Origin: Amycolatopsis sp. EV170708-02-1
Lineage (GTDB): Bacteria > Actinomycetota > Actinomycetes > Mycobacteriales > Pseudonocardiaceae
Direction of reading: 5' to 3'
DNA length: 64,000 bases
Assembly: GCF_022479115.1 (NCBI RefSeq)
Contig: NZ_CP092497.1
Span: forward strand, 4,464,001 to 4,528,000
This document shows, in pieces, positions 17,869-27,443 of the stretch (position 1 is its first letter; every line of letters starts with the position of its first letter). Both the position numbers and the translations under genes were made by a program. The notes beneath the pieces were generated by a model, which did not search any database, was not told where the DNA came from, and worked only from the letters and a program-made list of their open reading frames with translations.

Positions 17869-20811
17869 TCAGCTCGAACTGACAGCCTTGAGGAGGTCCT
17901 CGGAGATGGAGTTGCGTTCCATGAGGTCCCGGATCCGCCGACGGTGCGTCTCGGCCTCGGCGAGCTGCCCAAGGTCCTGAAGGACGGACTGCAGCGGCTG
18001 CAACATCCGGATTTCCGTCAGTGCGTTGCCCATGTCCTTGGCGATCTTCAGTGCCTGCTGCAAGAAGACCGCGGCTTTTTCCAGCTGTCCGCGGGATTGC
18101 TCGATCAAGCCGAGGTCGAGGAGGATGAAGCTCTCGAGCATCGGCGACCGACGCGGTTGTAGCCTGCACATGCTGAAGGCTTCCTGCAGGTGGCCTTCGG
18201 CCTCAGGGAGCATGCCCAGAACCCGGTAGACCGTTCCGGCAAGGCCCAAGGCCCAGATCTGGCCGGGTGCGTAGCCGTTCTCGCGCAGGGCAGGTAGCGC
18301 CTCGTGGCAGTGCTGCAACGCATGCTGTGGATCACCCGCGTAGAACAGGATATGAGCCGAACCTGTCAGAGCCAGCGCCTGGAGCAGGCCGGTCTTCGGA
18401 TGGCCGACGCCATCGGTACTCCACAGTTTCAGGCTGAGGTCGAAGTACGCCTTGGCTTGGTCGAGACGTTGCAAGTACAGATATGTGTAGCCCAGTTCAC
18501 CGGCCAGCCACAACTTCGCGTGGGAGTCGCCCCGCCGCGTGGCCGTCTCGAACGCGTCTTCCAGCAATTCGGTCCACGTGGGCTCCCTCGGTCCCTTGCG
18601 CTCGTCTTCCCATACGAGGCACAGGGTTTTCCAGACGTGGTCCTCGAAACCGTTCCCGGCGGCGTGGCGCAGTACGGCGCACAGGCTGGGGGATTCGGCG
18701 AGTATCCACTTCCTGGCGGTCGCTTCGTCCGCGAAATCCAGGGGCCGGCAGTCGCCGGGGGGCGGTTCAGGGCGGTGCCGGGTGGCGCTCCTCGCCGGAT
18801 CGACCTGGTTGGTGGCCTTATCGGTGGTGTAGAGATACCAATCCAAGAGGCGTCGTGTCGCGGACGCGTTGTGCTGGGGGCTTTCGTCGCCGTGGACGAG
18901 CTCCTTGGTGTAGAGGTGCAGCAGGTCGTGGATGCGGTACCGGTCACGGCCCGCCCAGCTGATGAGGTGGCTGTTCGCGAGGGTCTCGAGCAACTTCCGC
19001 GTTTCGTGCGGGGCCCCGGAGATGAGCGCTGCGGCGGCACCGGTGCTGATCTCGTCGCTGGGATAGAGCCCCAGATGGCGGAACAGCCGTGCCGGTTCGG
19101 GTTTGAGCGCGTGATAAGACCAGGAAAACGCCGGCCTGATCGCGTCGATGTCGGAGCTCAAGGCGTTGAGGCGGGCACTTTCGTCGCTGAGTTCGGTGAC
19201 CACGTCGCTCAAGCACACCGATGGCCGGTCGGCGATACGACGTGCGACGATGCTCAGCGCGAGAGGGAGATGCCCGCAGAGCGCGGCGATGCGGTCGAGG
19301 TCGTCCGAGGTCTCATCCGTCGGCCCGTCGCCGAGCAGACGCGCCAGGAATGTGCCGGATTCCTCCGGCGGGAGCGGTTCGAGGTCGATGACGTGGGCGC
19401 CGTTGCGGGCGACGAGGCCGTTGAGCTGATTACGGCTGGTGACCAGCACCAGGCACGAAGATCCTGGTAGCAATGGACGGACCTGCTCGCTGTTCAGCGC
19501 GTTGTCCAAGACGACGAGCATCCGTTTGCCTGCCAACGCGCTGCGGAAGTGAGCGCTGAGTTCGGCTTCACTTTGCCCGGGGGTGACCGGGTCCTCGGAC
19601 AGGCCACCGAGCAGTGCCGCGAGCGCTTGAGCGGGGTCCATGGCCGGTTCGTGCGGGTCGAATCCACGCAGGTTGAGGAACAGTTGCCCATCAGGGAACT
19701 GTGCGGTGAGTTCGTGGGCGGCCCTCAACGCGAGGGTGGTTTTCCCGACGCCGGCCGGCCCACTGAGCACTCCGATCGTCGGCAGGTCCGGCGCGCCGGA
19801 CGTGCCGAGCTCGACCACGGCCCGTAGCCGCACCCGGTCGTCCCCGCGGTCGATGAAGTCGGTGATCTCCCGGGGCAGTTGCGCCGGGATCCGCGCGACC
19901 GGCGGGGTCGAGACAGGCGGATCGGTACTCTGTGGTGGCCCGCTCAGTAGTTCGGAGGCACCGGTGGCGACGCGGGCGCGCAGGTGCTGCAGCTGGGTGC
20001 TCGGCTCGATCCCGAGTTCGGCGTCCAGAGTCGACTGGAAGTCGGCGAACACCGCCAGCGCGTCCTCGGTACGCCCGGCTCGGTACAGAGCCTGTATGAG
20101 CAGGCTTCGGGGGTGTTCCCGCAAGGGGTAGTCAGCGACGAGATCGCGCAACTCGTCCAGGACGGCGTCGTGCCGCCCGAGGGTGAGCATCGCCGCGGCA
20201 CGGTCTTCGATCAGATCGAAGCGTTGTTCCAGAAGTCGGAGATGGGTCGCGAGGGCGAACGGCCCGCTCGCCCCGGCGAGCGGGTCGCCGTGCCAGAGCT
20301 CGAGGGCGGCGTCAAACTCGGTGAGAGCGGCGGCGGGGTCGGCGGAGAGAAGGGTACGTCCGGTCTCCAGATGCCTGGCGAGGCACGTCGCATCGACGGT
20401 GATCTCGTCGCCGTCGAGCCGGTAGCCTGGTGACACCGATTCGAGCAGGATGGACGACGAGTGAGGTTGGAGTCCTCGACGGAGTACGTTGATGTAGGCG
20501 TAGATGCTGCTGGAAGGGTTCCCCGGTGGCGAGTCGGCCCACAGACCGTCGATGATTTCGTCGTGAGACACCACGTTTCCGGCGCGGATCGCGAGCATGG
20601 CGAACAAGGTCCGGCTTCGGGCCGCTCCCAAAGGCACCTCGTGATCGCCGACGTGAGCACGCACCGGGCCGAGCAGTTGCACACGTAGTCCGCGTCCGCT
20701 TGTGTCATCCGGCGTGCTGCCGTCGATTCGTGGGAGCCGATCGGCGGGGGCCGTCCCCGATGGTCGCGGACTGTCCTGAGCCAAGGTGCCCTGCGGCGCG
20801 GAGTCGAGCAC
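17869..20811 (-). CDS. SARP-type regulator with NB-ARC and TPR domains (AfsR-like), copy 2
   Basis: A 980-residue paralogue of the preceding regulator, with the same winged helix, activation domain, NB-ARC (Walker A GPAGVGKTTL) and TPR layout, plus an extra 40-residue Pro/Asp-rich N-terminal tail. Identical short blocks such as HEPALDP-like, LPGSSCLVL and CGHLPLALSIVARR occur in both. The GTG start has AAGGA seven bases upstream. It is separated from copy 1 by 138 bases, enough for an independent promoter. It probably controls the biosynthetic cluster together with copy 1, perhaps in a cascade or as a hetero-oligomer; that is inference. Confidence 0.92.
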   Translation of the reverse strand: MLDSAPQGTLAQDSPRPSGTAPADRLPRIDGSTPDDTSGRGLRVQLLGPVRAHVGDHEVPLGAARSRTLFAMLAIRAGNVVSHDEIIDGLWADSPPGNPSSSIYAYINVLRRGLQPHSSSILLESVSPGYRLDGDEITVDATCLARHLETGRTLLSADPAAALTEFDAALELWHGDPLAGASGPFALATHLRLLEQRFDLIEDRAAAMLTLGRHDAVLDELRDLVADYPLREHPRSLLIQALYRAGRTEDALAVFADFQSTLDAELGIEPSTQLQHLRARVATGASELLSGPPQSTDPPVSTPPVARIPAQLPREITDFIDRGDDRVRLRAVVELGTSGAPDLPTIGVLSGPAGVGKTTLALRAAHELTAQFPDGQLFLNLRGFDPHEPAMDPAQALAALLGGLSEDPVTPGQSEAELSAHFRSALAGKRMLVVLDNALNSEQVRPLLPGSSCLVLVTSRNQLNGLVARNGAHVIDLEPLPPEESGTFLARLLGDGPTDETSDDLDRIAALCGHLPLALSIVARRIADRPSVCLSDVVTELSDESARLNALSSDIDAIRPAFSWSYHALKPEPARLFRHLGLYPSDEISTGAAAALISGAPHETRKLLETLANSHLISWAGRDRYRIHDLLHLYTKELVHGDESPQHNASATRRLLDWYLYTTDKATNQVDPARSATRHRPEPPPGDCRPLDFADEATARKWILAESPSLCAVLRHAAGNGFEDHVWKTLCLVWEDERKGPREPTWTELLEDAFETATRRGDSHAKLWLAGELGYTYLYLQRLDQAKAYFDLSLKLWSTDGVGHPKTGLLQALALTGSAHILFYAGDPQHALQHCHEALPALRENGYAPGQIWALGLAGTVYRVLGMLPEAEGHLQEAFSMCRLQPRRSPMLESFILLDLGLIEQSRGQLEKAAVFLQQALKIAKDMGNALTEIRMLQPLQSVLQDLGQLAEAETHRRRIRDLMERNSISEDLLKAVSSS

Positions 20812-20970
20812 GGGTGCGTCCTTTTGTTCGTTGTAGCCTCATCGTGAAGTCGTTTTCGGTACCGCCACTGGTGTGAGCTACGGGAAGAAAGTACAACCCG
20901 GAGTGCACCGGACGGCGATGAAGTTGCCCTATCTGCTTGACTTTTCGGCATACTCGGGCACTCGATGGCG

Positions 20971-22413
20971 TCATCGAGTGTGCGGGGCGCGTGCATGTGT
21001 TATCCGAGTGGTTTCTCGTCGAGCCATGAGGAGACTGGTAATGCTCGCGAGGGTGAACACCACGACCTCGTATCCCAACAGGTAGACGAAGCCGGTCACG
21101 TGGGCTTCGCGAACCAGGTGCGGAACCCCCGCTGAAGACGATCTCCCGGCCAGGTAAAACACCGCGCCGCCCATGGCCAAGCCAAGCGAACCGGCGGCTT
21201 GTTGAGCTGTGGTCAGCAAACCCGACGAGGAACCCGTGGCGTGGGACGGAACCTGAGCCAGCACCTGGGTGAAGGCCGTGGTCGTGAACACTCCGAAACA
21301 CAGTCCGCCCAGTACCATCGGTGCGGCGAGCTCCCATGGCCGCGCGGCGGCGCCACGCGCCACGACGATGACGCCGATCACGAGCATCGAGAGGGCGAGC
21401 AAGCCGGTCACCTTGGCCAGCGCCGCTCGCCCCAGCCGCTCGACGAACCGCACCGACCACCGCGCGCCCGCTCCGGTGGCCGCGGCGAACGGCAGTTGCG
21501 CCAGCCCGGCTACCACCGCGGGATGGCCGAGCCCGCTCTGCAGGTATACCGACAGAAAGAAGAAGAACGGCGGAACCCCCGCGAAGAAGGTGGTCACCAC
21601 TACCAGTCCCGCCCGCAATCCGGGATCGCGCAACAGGGAGAGTTTCAGCAGTGGCTGACCGCCGGCGCGTTCCTTGGACAGCTGGTGCGACACCAACATC
21701 GCCAGGATCACCGGCGCGGCGCAGAGCATCACCACGGTCCACCAGGGCCAACTCGCCGAATGCCCCATCGTCAGCGGATAGACGAGCAGCGCCAGCCCCG
21801 TCATGGCCAAGCCCATGCCGACCGGATCCACGGCCGCTCGTTCACCACGCGCGGACGCGGGCAGAAGACGTATCCCCCAAAGGGCCGCGATGCCGACGGG
21901 CACGTTGATGGCGAACACCAGCCGCCAGTCCAACCCCGGCACTTCCAGGTGGATGAGCAGCCCGCCCAGTACCGGGCCGGTGACCGTGGCGATCCCGATC
22001 GCGGCCCCATACGCGGCGAACAACGGACCCCGCCGCCGCGGTGGAAAGGCGATCTGGATGAGCGAAAGAACCTGAGGCGCCATCAAGCCGGCACCCAGAC
22101 CCTGCAGGACTCTTGCGCTGACGAGCGAACCGACATCAGGCGAGAGCGCACACGCCGCCGATGCGAACGTGAACAGCGCCATGCCGATCGCGTACAGGCG
22201 GCGGTACCCGTACTGATCGCCCAGCCGCCCGGCGGTGATCAGAACACAGGCGAAGGCGAGCGTATAGCTGGACGCCACCAGTTCCGTCGCCCCGGCCGAC
22301 GCCGCGAGGTCCCTTCGGATGGACGGCGACGCGACGTTCACGATCGAGACGTCCAGGAATTGCATGAATGTCGCGCTCACCAGCACCGCCGTGGAGACCG
22401 CGGGTCTGGCCAC
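20971..22413 (-). CDS. MFS exporter of the DHA2 (14-TMS) drug:H+ antiporter family
   Basis: A 480-residue, highly hydrophobic protein predicted to span the membrane about 14 times. Family signatures are the N-terminal FLDVSIVNVASPSI, the motif A loop GRLGDQYGYRR and the motif C region ATVTGPVLGGLL. Such proteins export drugs with proton exchange and usually provide self-resistance for the producer. The GTG start overlaps the TAG stop of the upstream flavoprotein (TAGTGG), so it is the third gene of a leftward operon that begins with the VAO-type oxidase at 24994. The likely substrate is the product of the polyketide cluster. Confidence 0.9.
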   Translation of the reverse strand: MARPAVSTAVLVSATFMQFLDVSIVNVASPSIRRDLAASAGATELVASSYTLAFACVLITAGRLGDQYGYRRLYAIGMALFTFASAACALSPDVGSLVSARVLQGLGAGLMAPQVLSLIQIAFPPRRRGPLFAAYGAAIGIATVTGPVLGGLLIHLEVPGLDWRLVFAINVPVGIAALWGIRLLPASARGERAAVDPVGMGLAMTGLALLVYPLTMGHSASWPWWTVVMLCAAPVILAMLVSHQLSKERAGGQPLLKLSLLRDPGLRAGLVVVTTFFAGVPPFFFFLSVYLQSGLGHPAVVAGLAQLPFAAATGAGARWSVRFVERLGRAALAKVTGLLALSMLVIGVIVVARGAAARPWELAAPMVLGGLCFGVFTTTAFTQVLAQVPSHATGSSSGLLTTAQQAAGSLGLAMGGAVFYLAGRSSSAGVPHLVREAHVTGFVYLLGYEVVVFTLASITSLLMARRETTRITHARAPHTR

Positions 22414-23549
22414 TACAGATCTCCGCCGTGCATGACCGCGTCATGAGCGCGCAGGTAAGCGGCCTTGTCGTGAAAGGACCGAGCCAGGCTGTCGCCGTAT
22501 TGGACCAGTCTCTCGTGGGCCGGACGACGTGTTTCGTAATGTCGGTCAAGCAATCGTGAAAGCTCGAGGTCGTCGCGTGCTTCGGACAGGATGGAGGTCA
22601 GGACGGCAGCGTCTTCCATGCTGTAGCTCATCCCTTGCCCGGTCATCGGATGGCAGGCGAACACGCTGCTTCCCAGCAGTATCACGTTTCCGTGGTGGTA
22701 GGGCTTGCTGGTGTACGCGGAGATGGGTGCCGGTTCGAATTCGGCCGTTTCCAAGTGTCGGAATGCCTCGTCGGCTTCGGGAACGAAGGAATACAGTACA
22801 GGCAAAGAATTGAGGTATTTGCCGGTGTGCGACCTCGCATCCTGATCACGAGGCACGCCGAGGAAGATTCTGGCCGAGTCCGCTGTGACCGGGTAGAAGT
22901 AGGCCAACCAGCCGGTCGAGCCGAAATAGAGGCGATTTCGCAGGTCGGACTCGGAGGACAAGGGGACCGTGGCCATCCGGAGGACATGGTCGTACGTCAG
23001 TGTGTCGAAGTGGGGCCTGACCAGGTCACGCAGCGGCGTGGCGGAACCACTCGAGTCCACAAAGGCACGAGCGGAGATCCGGGCGCCGTTGTGCAGGATG
23101 GCCTCGGTAGCCGTCGCACCCGCCGTGGTGACAGCCGCTATCTTGCTGTCGAAGCGGACATCCACGTTGGGTAGTTCCGCGCATGCTTCGAGAATGGTCC
23201 CGACGGTTTCGACGTAAGGGACGACGAGATAGTGCCCGAGCTCTGTATGCTCGACGAAGTCATAGGGCAGGAGTGACACACCATCGTGATAGAAGTCGAT
23301 CCTGTCCCGCTGCAGCGCTCCTCGGCTCCGCAGCCGATCAAGCAGCCCGTGTTCGGCGAGAAGGCGTATTGCGCGAGGTTTGAGGATGTCCGCGCCACGA
23401 TGGCCCGGGCCGGGATTCGCGTCGACCACGACCACGCGTAGGCCCTTCCTGCCCAGAAGCAGCGCCAGGAACGATCCGCCGACCCCAGCGCCGACGATCA
23501 CGCAGTCAGCCTCGCACGGTGGCGGCATTTCTCGTGAGCCGGCGGTCAT
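22413..23549 (-). CDS. FAD-dependent monooxygenase, PHBH-like family
   Basis: A 378-residue flavoprotein. The N-terminal Rossmann fingerprint VGAGVGGSFLA is at about residues 16-26, and the C-terminal HPMTGQGMSYSMEDA block matches the para-hydroxybenzoate hydroxylase / geranylgeranyl-reductase superfamily. The usual GDAAH (GD) motif before that block reads GSSVF, so the Asp that normally contacts FAD ribityl is missing; this may alter flavin handling. The ATG at 23549 overlaps the stop of the upstream oxidase (ATGA). In a cluster with a hydroxybenzoate starter, ring hydroxylation or polyene epoxidation are both plausible roles. It could also be a reductase of the same fold. Confidence 0.83.
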   Translation of the reverse strand: MTAGSREMPPPCEADCVIVGAGVGGSFLALLLGRKGLRVVVVDANPGPGHRGADILKPRAIRLLAEHGLLDRLRSRGALQRDRIDFYHDGVSLLPYDFVEHTELGHYLVVPYVETVGTILEACAELPNVDVRFDSKIAAVTTAGATATEAILHNGARISARAFVDSSGSATPLRDLVRPHFDTLTYDHVLRMATVPLSSESDLRNRLYFGSTGWLAYFYPVTADSARIFLGVPRDQDARSHTGKYLNSLPVLYSFVPEADEAFRHLETAEFEPAPISAYTSKPYHHGNVILLGSSVFACHPMTGQGMSYSMEDAAVLTSILSEARDDLELSRLLDRHYETRRPAHERLVQYGDSLARSFHDKAAYLRAHDAVMHGGDL

Positions 23550-24994
23550 CGCTCGGCCACCACGTATCTGCCGGGTGCGATGATGCCGTCCGGGTCGCAT
23601 AGCCGCTTCAGCTCGCTCAACGGACCGTCCTGGAAGTCGACCGAGCGGTCGGCGAGTTCCAGTGGTTCCTGATCGATGTTCGACCGGTAGGGAGGAAAGC
23701 CCGCGCGCAGGAAAGACTTTCGCGCTGCTCGGCGCAGGGCGTGCGCACGTTCGATCGACGCCGGTTCGCGGACGAAGGGTATCTGCGTCACCATGTTGGT
23801 CGAGTGCTGGGAGATCACATTGAACTCCAGCATGGCGGCTGTCCGGTGGGCTTCGGACTCGATTCGCATGAGGTCGATCGCTTCGAGCAGGCTTGCCCGG
23901 CGAAGTGGAACTGTGGGCAGGAACATCAGCCAGCCGACGGGTGAGGCGTCCACCTGCGCGCAGTCGTCGACCCGCATGCCCGCCCGCAGCGGGGCACAGC
24001 TGGGTATGCCGTGCGCGAAACGGGCTCGATCGTACAGATCATCGGTTTCCGGTGTACTCGCGGAGTCGATCGCCCGGAACGTTTTCAGTTCGGTGACCGC
24101 GTGAAAAACGGTTCGGATGTCACGCTCGGCGTTCTCGACATCGGGTTGTGACCCGAGCAGGGGCACCTGGACTGTGACCGAGCCGGGGTCGGCGCTTTCC
24201 GGTACGGCCGGTGAACCACCTTCCGGCACAACGAAGATTTCTTTGAGCCGTAACAGGCCATTGGTGGGGATACGTGATCTGCCGACCCTGATCATGGCCT
24301 CGAGCACCGGACCAAGCGCCTTGTCAGCGAAGGTCGCGTGGATCAGCTTGATCGCGTCCGGGCGTGGGATCAAGCTGATGGCCATCGCGGTGACGATGCC
24401 GAGATTCGACTGCACGAAAGCCCGGGTCAGGTCCGGCCCGGCGATGGCGCCGGAGCGCAGGCCGTGCCGATCCAGTCCACCGGTCGTCATGATCTCGCCG
24501 GTACCGAGCACGACCTCAACGCCGAGCAGATCTTCGCTGCGGGCACGGATCGTGCCGTCACCGCGCTCGAGCGTGTTGCCCACGATACTGGCGTCCGCGC
24601 AGCCCGCGGTCACGTTCAGCATCCAGGGCGTCCCTGCGAGCAGTTCACTGAGTTGCCGCTGGGTAACGCCGGGCTCGATCACGGCGTAGCCCTCGTCGAG
24701 ATTGAGTGTGCGAACGATGTTCATTCCGCTCAGGTCGAGTACCGTGCAGTCGTCCACCACCGGTGAGCGGGATCCCATACCCCAGTTGCGCCCGGTACTC
24801 AGCGGGTAGAGCGGTGTCTTCTGTGATCGTGCGGCGAGCACAATCTGCCGGACCGACTCGGTGGTAGTGGGGAAGTGTGTGGTACGGACCGTTCTGGGGC
24901 GATGCTCACCCAGGTCTGGCTCGGCACGATGGGCAGGCTCGCCCACGCCGACATGCTGAACAGGCCTACTGAGAGTCTCTTTGATAGTTGCCAT
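23546..24994 (-). CDS. VAO/PCMH-family FAD-linked oxidase
   Basis: A 482-residue flavoprotein with the PCMH-type FAD-binding domain in its first 230 residues (FPTTTESVRQIV, then the pyrophosphate loop YPLSTGRNWGMGSR, and GVTQRQL). The vanillyl-alcohol-oxidase/4-cresol-dehydrogenase type C-terminal domain follows, ending CDPDGIIAPGRY. Members oxidise phenols, benzylic alcohols or alpha-hydroxy groups, so a phenolic substrate fits the predicted hydroxybenzoate origin of the cluster product. It is the promoter-proximal gene of a leftward three-gene operon with the monooxygenase and the exporter. The ribosome-binding site before the ATG at 24994 is weak. Confidence 0.85.
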   Translation of the reverse strand: MATIKETLSRPVQHVGVGEPAHRAEPDLGEHRPRTVRTTHFPTTTESVRQIVLAARSQKTPLYPLSTGRNWGMGSRSPVVDDCTVLDLSGMNIVRTLNLDEGYAVIEPGVTQRQLSELLAGTPWMLNVTAGCADASIVGNTLERGDGTIRARSEDLLGVEVVLGTGEIMTTGGLDRHGLRSGAIAGPDLTRAFVQSNLGIVTAMAISLIPRPDAIKLIHATFADKALGPVLEAMIRVGRSRIPTNGLLRLKEIFVVPEGGSPAVPESADPGSVTVQVPLLGSQPDVENAERDIRTVFHAVTELKTFRAIDSASTPETDDLYDRARFAHGIPSCAPLRAGMRVDDCAQVDASPVGWLMFLPTVPLRRASLLEAIDLMRIESEAHRTAAMLEFNVISQHSTNMVTQIPFVREPASIERAHALRRAARKSFLRAGFPPYRSNIDQEPLELADRSVDFQDGPLSELKRLCDPDGIIAPGRYVVAER

Positions 24995-25747
24995 CTCTGA
25001 TACTCGATACTCCGGTCGTATGTCAACGAAGATGTCGAAGTGTTAGAGCGATCTCGTGCTGCCGGCACGGCAGACGGGCGTATCGGCGAGGTCGTTCACC
25101 GAGAGAGAATTCGGGGCGGGGAGGGGGAAATCGATGGGCACAGAGTGGAGCATCGCGCTCCACCGCTGGAAGGGGCGGAGCGAGTGTTGCCTTCGACGCA
25201 CAACGTATCTGCCCGTTTTGCTCTGGGGTGGGGAAGTAACCGGCTGATCCGGGAGACTGTTGACGGGAATGTGTCCGGGCGTGAGCCGGTTACCAGTGCC
25301 CAATTGGCCGCCGCGAGTCGGGCCAGAGGGCCTTCGAGGATCTCGCCGAGGTGGACAAGAATTCTTGGCCGGCGGTAAAGAGTGCGCTGTGAAACGTTGG
25401 AACAACAGGCTTCCTGCCCGAAAGTCGTCAGGTTCATTCGTCTTCGGGTACATGTGGCCAAACCGAGTAGCCCGCATTGGTCGCTGGAAACCCTTGAGAC
25501 ATAAGAAGAATAGTGGCGGTCGCTGGACCTGAGCAGCTGATCGTGTCGCCAGATGCCACGCACAGACACGGAACTCGGTGGTATAAGCCTTCGGCAGGCC
25601 CCCAGGCGAAACGCCGCTGACTCCAGAAGCCGGTGGCCAGGAAGCAGCGGCCTGAAGCGATCGCGAAGTTTCCGTACGGAACTTCGTTAACTGAATCGTG
25701 ACAGGCGGAGATGTCGAAGGCAACGGCGGTGCCGGAAGCTTGCCGGC
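24995..25747. other. Intergenic region, divergent promoters, no gene seen
   Basis: About 750 bases between the leftward oxidase operon and the rightward ACT-domain gene. Short frames on both strands have no ribosome-binding sites or motifs. No tRNA or strong hairpin was recognised. It probably marks the right border of the biosynthetic cluster. Confidence 0.4.
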
Positions 25748-26617
25748 ATGAGTGAATCGGAAGTGCGGTCGGAGACCGCCAAGGGCACGCGGACCTCGAT
25801 GAGCCGCGAGTTGACCGAACTTGCCGCTCTGTTCATCGCCGCGGGCGCGGCTCACCTATTCATCAGTGCGATGTCACTCGACCGAGCCGGACCGGCCGTG
25901 CTGTTCGGGCTCGGGCTGCTGTTGATCGCGACCGCCGTATTACGGCGCTGGTGGGCAGACCGTCCGCATTCGCCGCGGATCCACGGCTCGGGGGACGTCC
26001 GTACATCTCGTCAGGGTGATGCCTGGCGGATCCGGGTCACGGTGCGCGACGTACCCGGGGCGCTGGCTGGGGTGACGGCAGCGCTGGCGGCGCATCGGTA
26101 CGACATCGTGGCGATGCAGGTTCTCGCCGTGCCGGACGGTGCGGTCGACGAGTTCTTCCTGCGGACACCGGCGGGTGCGACGGCGGGGGACATCGCCGCG
26201 GTGATCGAGTTGGGTGGCGGCAGGGATGTGCGAGTGGTGCCCGCGGACGTTCACGAGTACGTCGACCTGCCAACCCGGGTTCTGACGATTGCGGCCCAAA
26301 CGGTCGGCCGGCAGGCTAGCTCCACGCAGCTGTTGCAGGCCGTGTTGGGTGATTGTGACGTCACTCGACGCCATGTCAAGGGCAGGTTCCGGGAGCAATT
26401 GCGCGGGGACGGTGTCGTGGGAACCTCCATGAGGTTGGTTGATCCCGAGGGAGGCCTGGTGGTTGTCACTCGACCTTCGCTGCCGTTCACCCCGGTGGAG
26501 TTCGCGAGGGCCAAAGCCGTCCTCGACCTCGAGCGCTCTCTCGGCTGGCATTCAGCCCCCGCGGCGAGCATTGACGGGAGACCGTCCACATGGTGGCGGC
26601 CGGCGGGGGAATCGTGA
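25748..26617 (+). CDS. Membrane-anchored ACT-domain protein
   Basis: A 289-residue protein. Two hydrophobic helices near the N-terminus (about residues 25-45 and 50-70) are followed by RRWW and a soluble part. An ACT fold is recognisable at about 95-165 (VRDVPGALAGVTAAL, then a strand-helix-strand with HRYDIVAMQVL). ACT domains bind amino acids or other small ligands and regulate enzymes or transporters. The C-terminal 110 residues are unassigned. The ATG at 25748 is used; an internal ATG at 25800 would also keep both helices. It is monocistronic, and the DeoR repressor gene converges on it from the right. Confidence 0.65.
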   Translation: MSESEVRSETAKGTRTSMSRELTELAALFIAAGAAHLFISAMSLDRAGPAVLFGLGLLLIATAVLRRWWADRPHSPRIHGSGDVRTSRQGDAWRIRVTVRDVPGALAGVTAALAAHRYDIVAMQVLAVPDGAVDEFFLRTPAGATAGDIAAVIELGGGRDVRVVPADVHEYVDLPTRVLTIAAQTVGRQASSTQLLQAVLGDCDVTRRHVKGRFREQLRGDGVVGTSMRLVDPEGGLVVVTRPSLPFTPVEFARAKAVLDLERSLGWHSAPAASIDGRPSTWWRPAGES

Positions 26618-26681
26618 AGGTGCCTGACCCGGGTGGGGTGCGTCGCTCGATCCACGTCCGGCGGTCTTGCCCGGCGATTCC

Positions 26682-27443
26682 TCAGGCTCGGACGACGCGT
26701 GTGCCCGCGGCTTTGATTTCGGCCGCCGCCTGAGCGTCGATGCCGGTATCCGTGATGAAGGTGTCCACTTCGGACAGATTGCCGAAGCGGGCGAAATAGT
26801 CGTTGCCGACCTTGGTGTGGTCAGCGAGCAAGACAGTGCGGCGTGCCGCGTTGACGGCTGCGCGTTTGACCATCGCTTCGGTGGTGTCCGGCGTGGTCAG
26901 CCCCCGCTGCACGGACACGCCGTTCGTGGCCATGAACGCGACGTCGACGAAGGTCTCCTGCAGCGCGTGCAACGCCCAACTGTCCACCATCGCCATCGTG
27001 CGGCCACGCACCCTGCCGCCGACCAGCATCAGTGTCAGGTTCGGCCGGGTGCTCAACGTCGAGGCGACGATCAGCGAATGGGTCACCACGGTCAGCTCAC
27101 GGTCGGCCGGTAGCACCTCGGCCAGCCGGGCCGTAGTGGTGCCGGCGTCGATCAGGATCGCGCCTTCCGGCGGGACCTCGGCCAGTGCTGCCTTCGCGAT
27201 GCGTTCCTTCTCCGCGGTCATCACACTGTCTTTGGCGGCTAACCCGGGCTCGAAATCCAGTCTCTCGACCGGGATCGCTCCGCCATGCACTCGACGCAGC
27301 AGGCCGTGCCGTTCGAGTGCGGACAGGTCGCGTCGAACCGTCTCGGTGGTGATCTGGAAGTTCGCGGCCAGTGCGGTCACATCGACCCGGCCTTCGTCCC
27401 GGGCCAGGCCAAGGATGACCTGTTGCCGCTCCTCCGCGTACAT
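26682..27443 (-). CDS. DeoR/GlpR-family transcriptional repressor
   Basis: A 253-residue sugar-responsive regulator. The N-terminal winged helix (about 5-58) contains the family signature ITTETVRRDLSALE. The C-terminal DeoRC sensor (about 75-235) has the phosphosugar-binding loop DAGTTT and VTHSL. Members bind sugar phosphates and repress neighbouring carbohydrate operons. It is divergent from the phosphotransferase operon that starts at 28098, which is its obvious target, and its effector is probably a hexitol phosphate or fructose phosphate from that pathway. Confidence 0.9.
   Translation of the reverse strand: MYAEERQQVILGLARDEGRVDVTALAANFQITTETVRRDLSALERHGLLRRVHGGAIPVERLDFEPGLAAKDSVMTAEKERIAKAALAEVPPEGAILIDAGTTTARLAEVLPADRELTVVTHSLIVASTLSTRPNLTLMLVGGRVRGRTMAMVDSWALHALQETFVDVAFMATNGVSVQRGLTTPDTTEAMVKRAAVNAARRTVLLADHTKVGNDYFARFGNLSEVDTFITDTGIDAQAAAEIKAAGTRVVRA

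Noticed and set aside
25043..25855. A leftward frame of 270 codons over the cluster border
   Set aside because: It is Arg/Pro/Ser-rich, overlaps the ACT-domain gene and has no motif or start signal.
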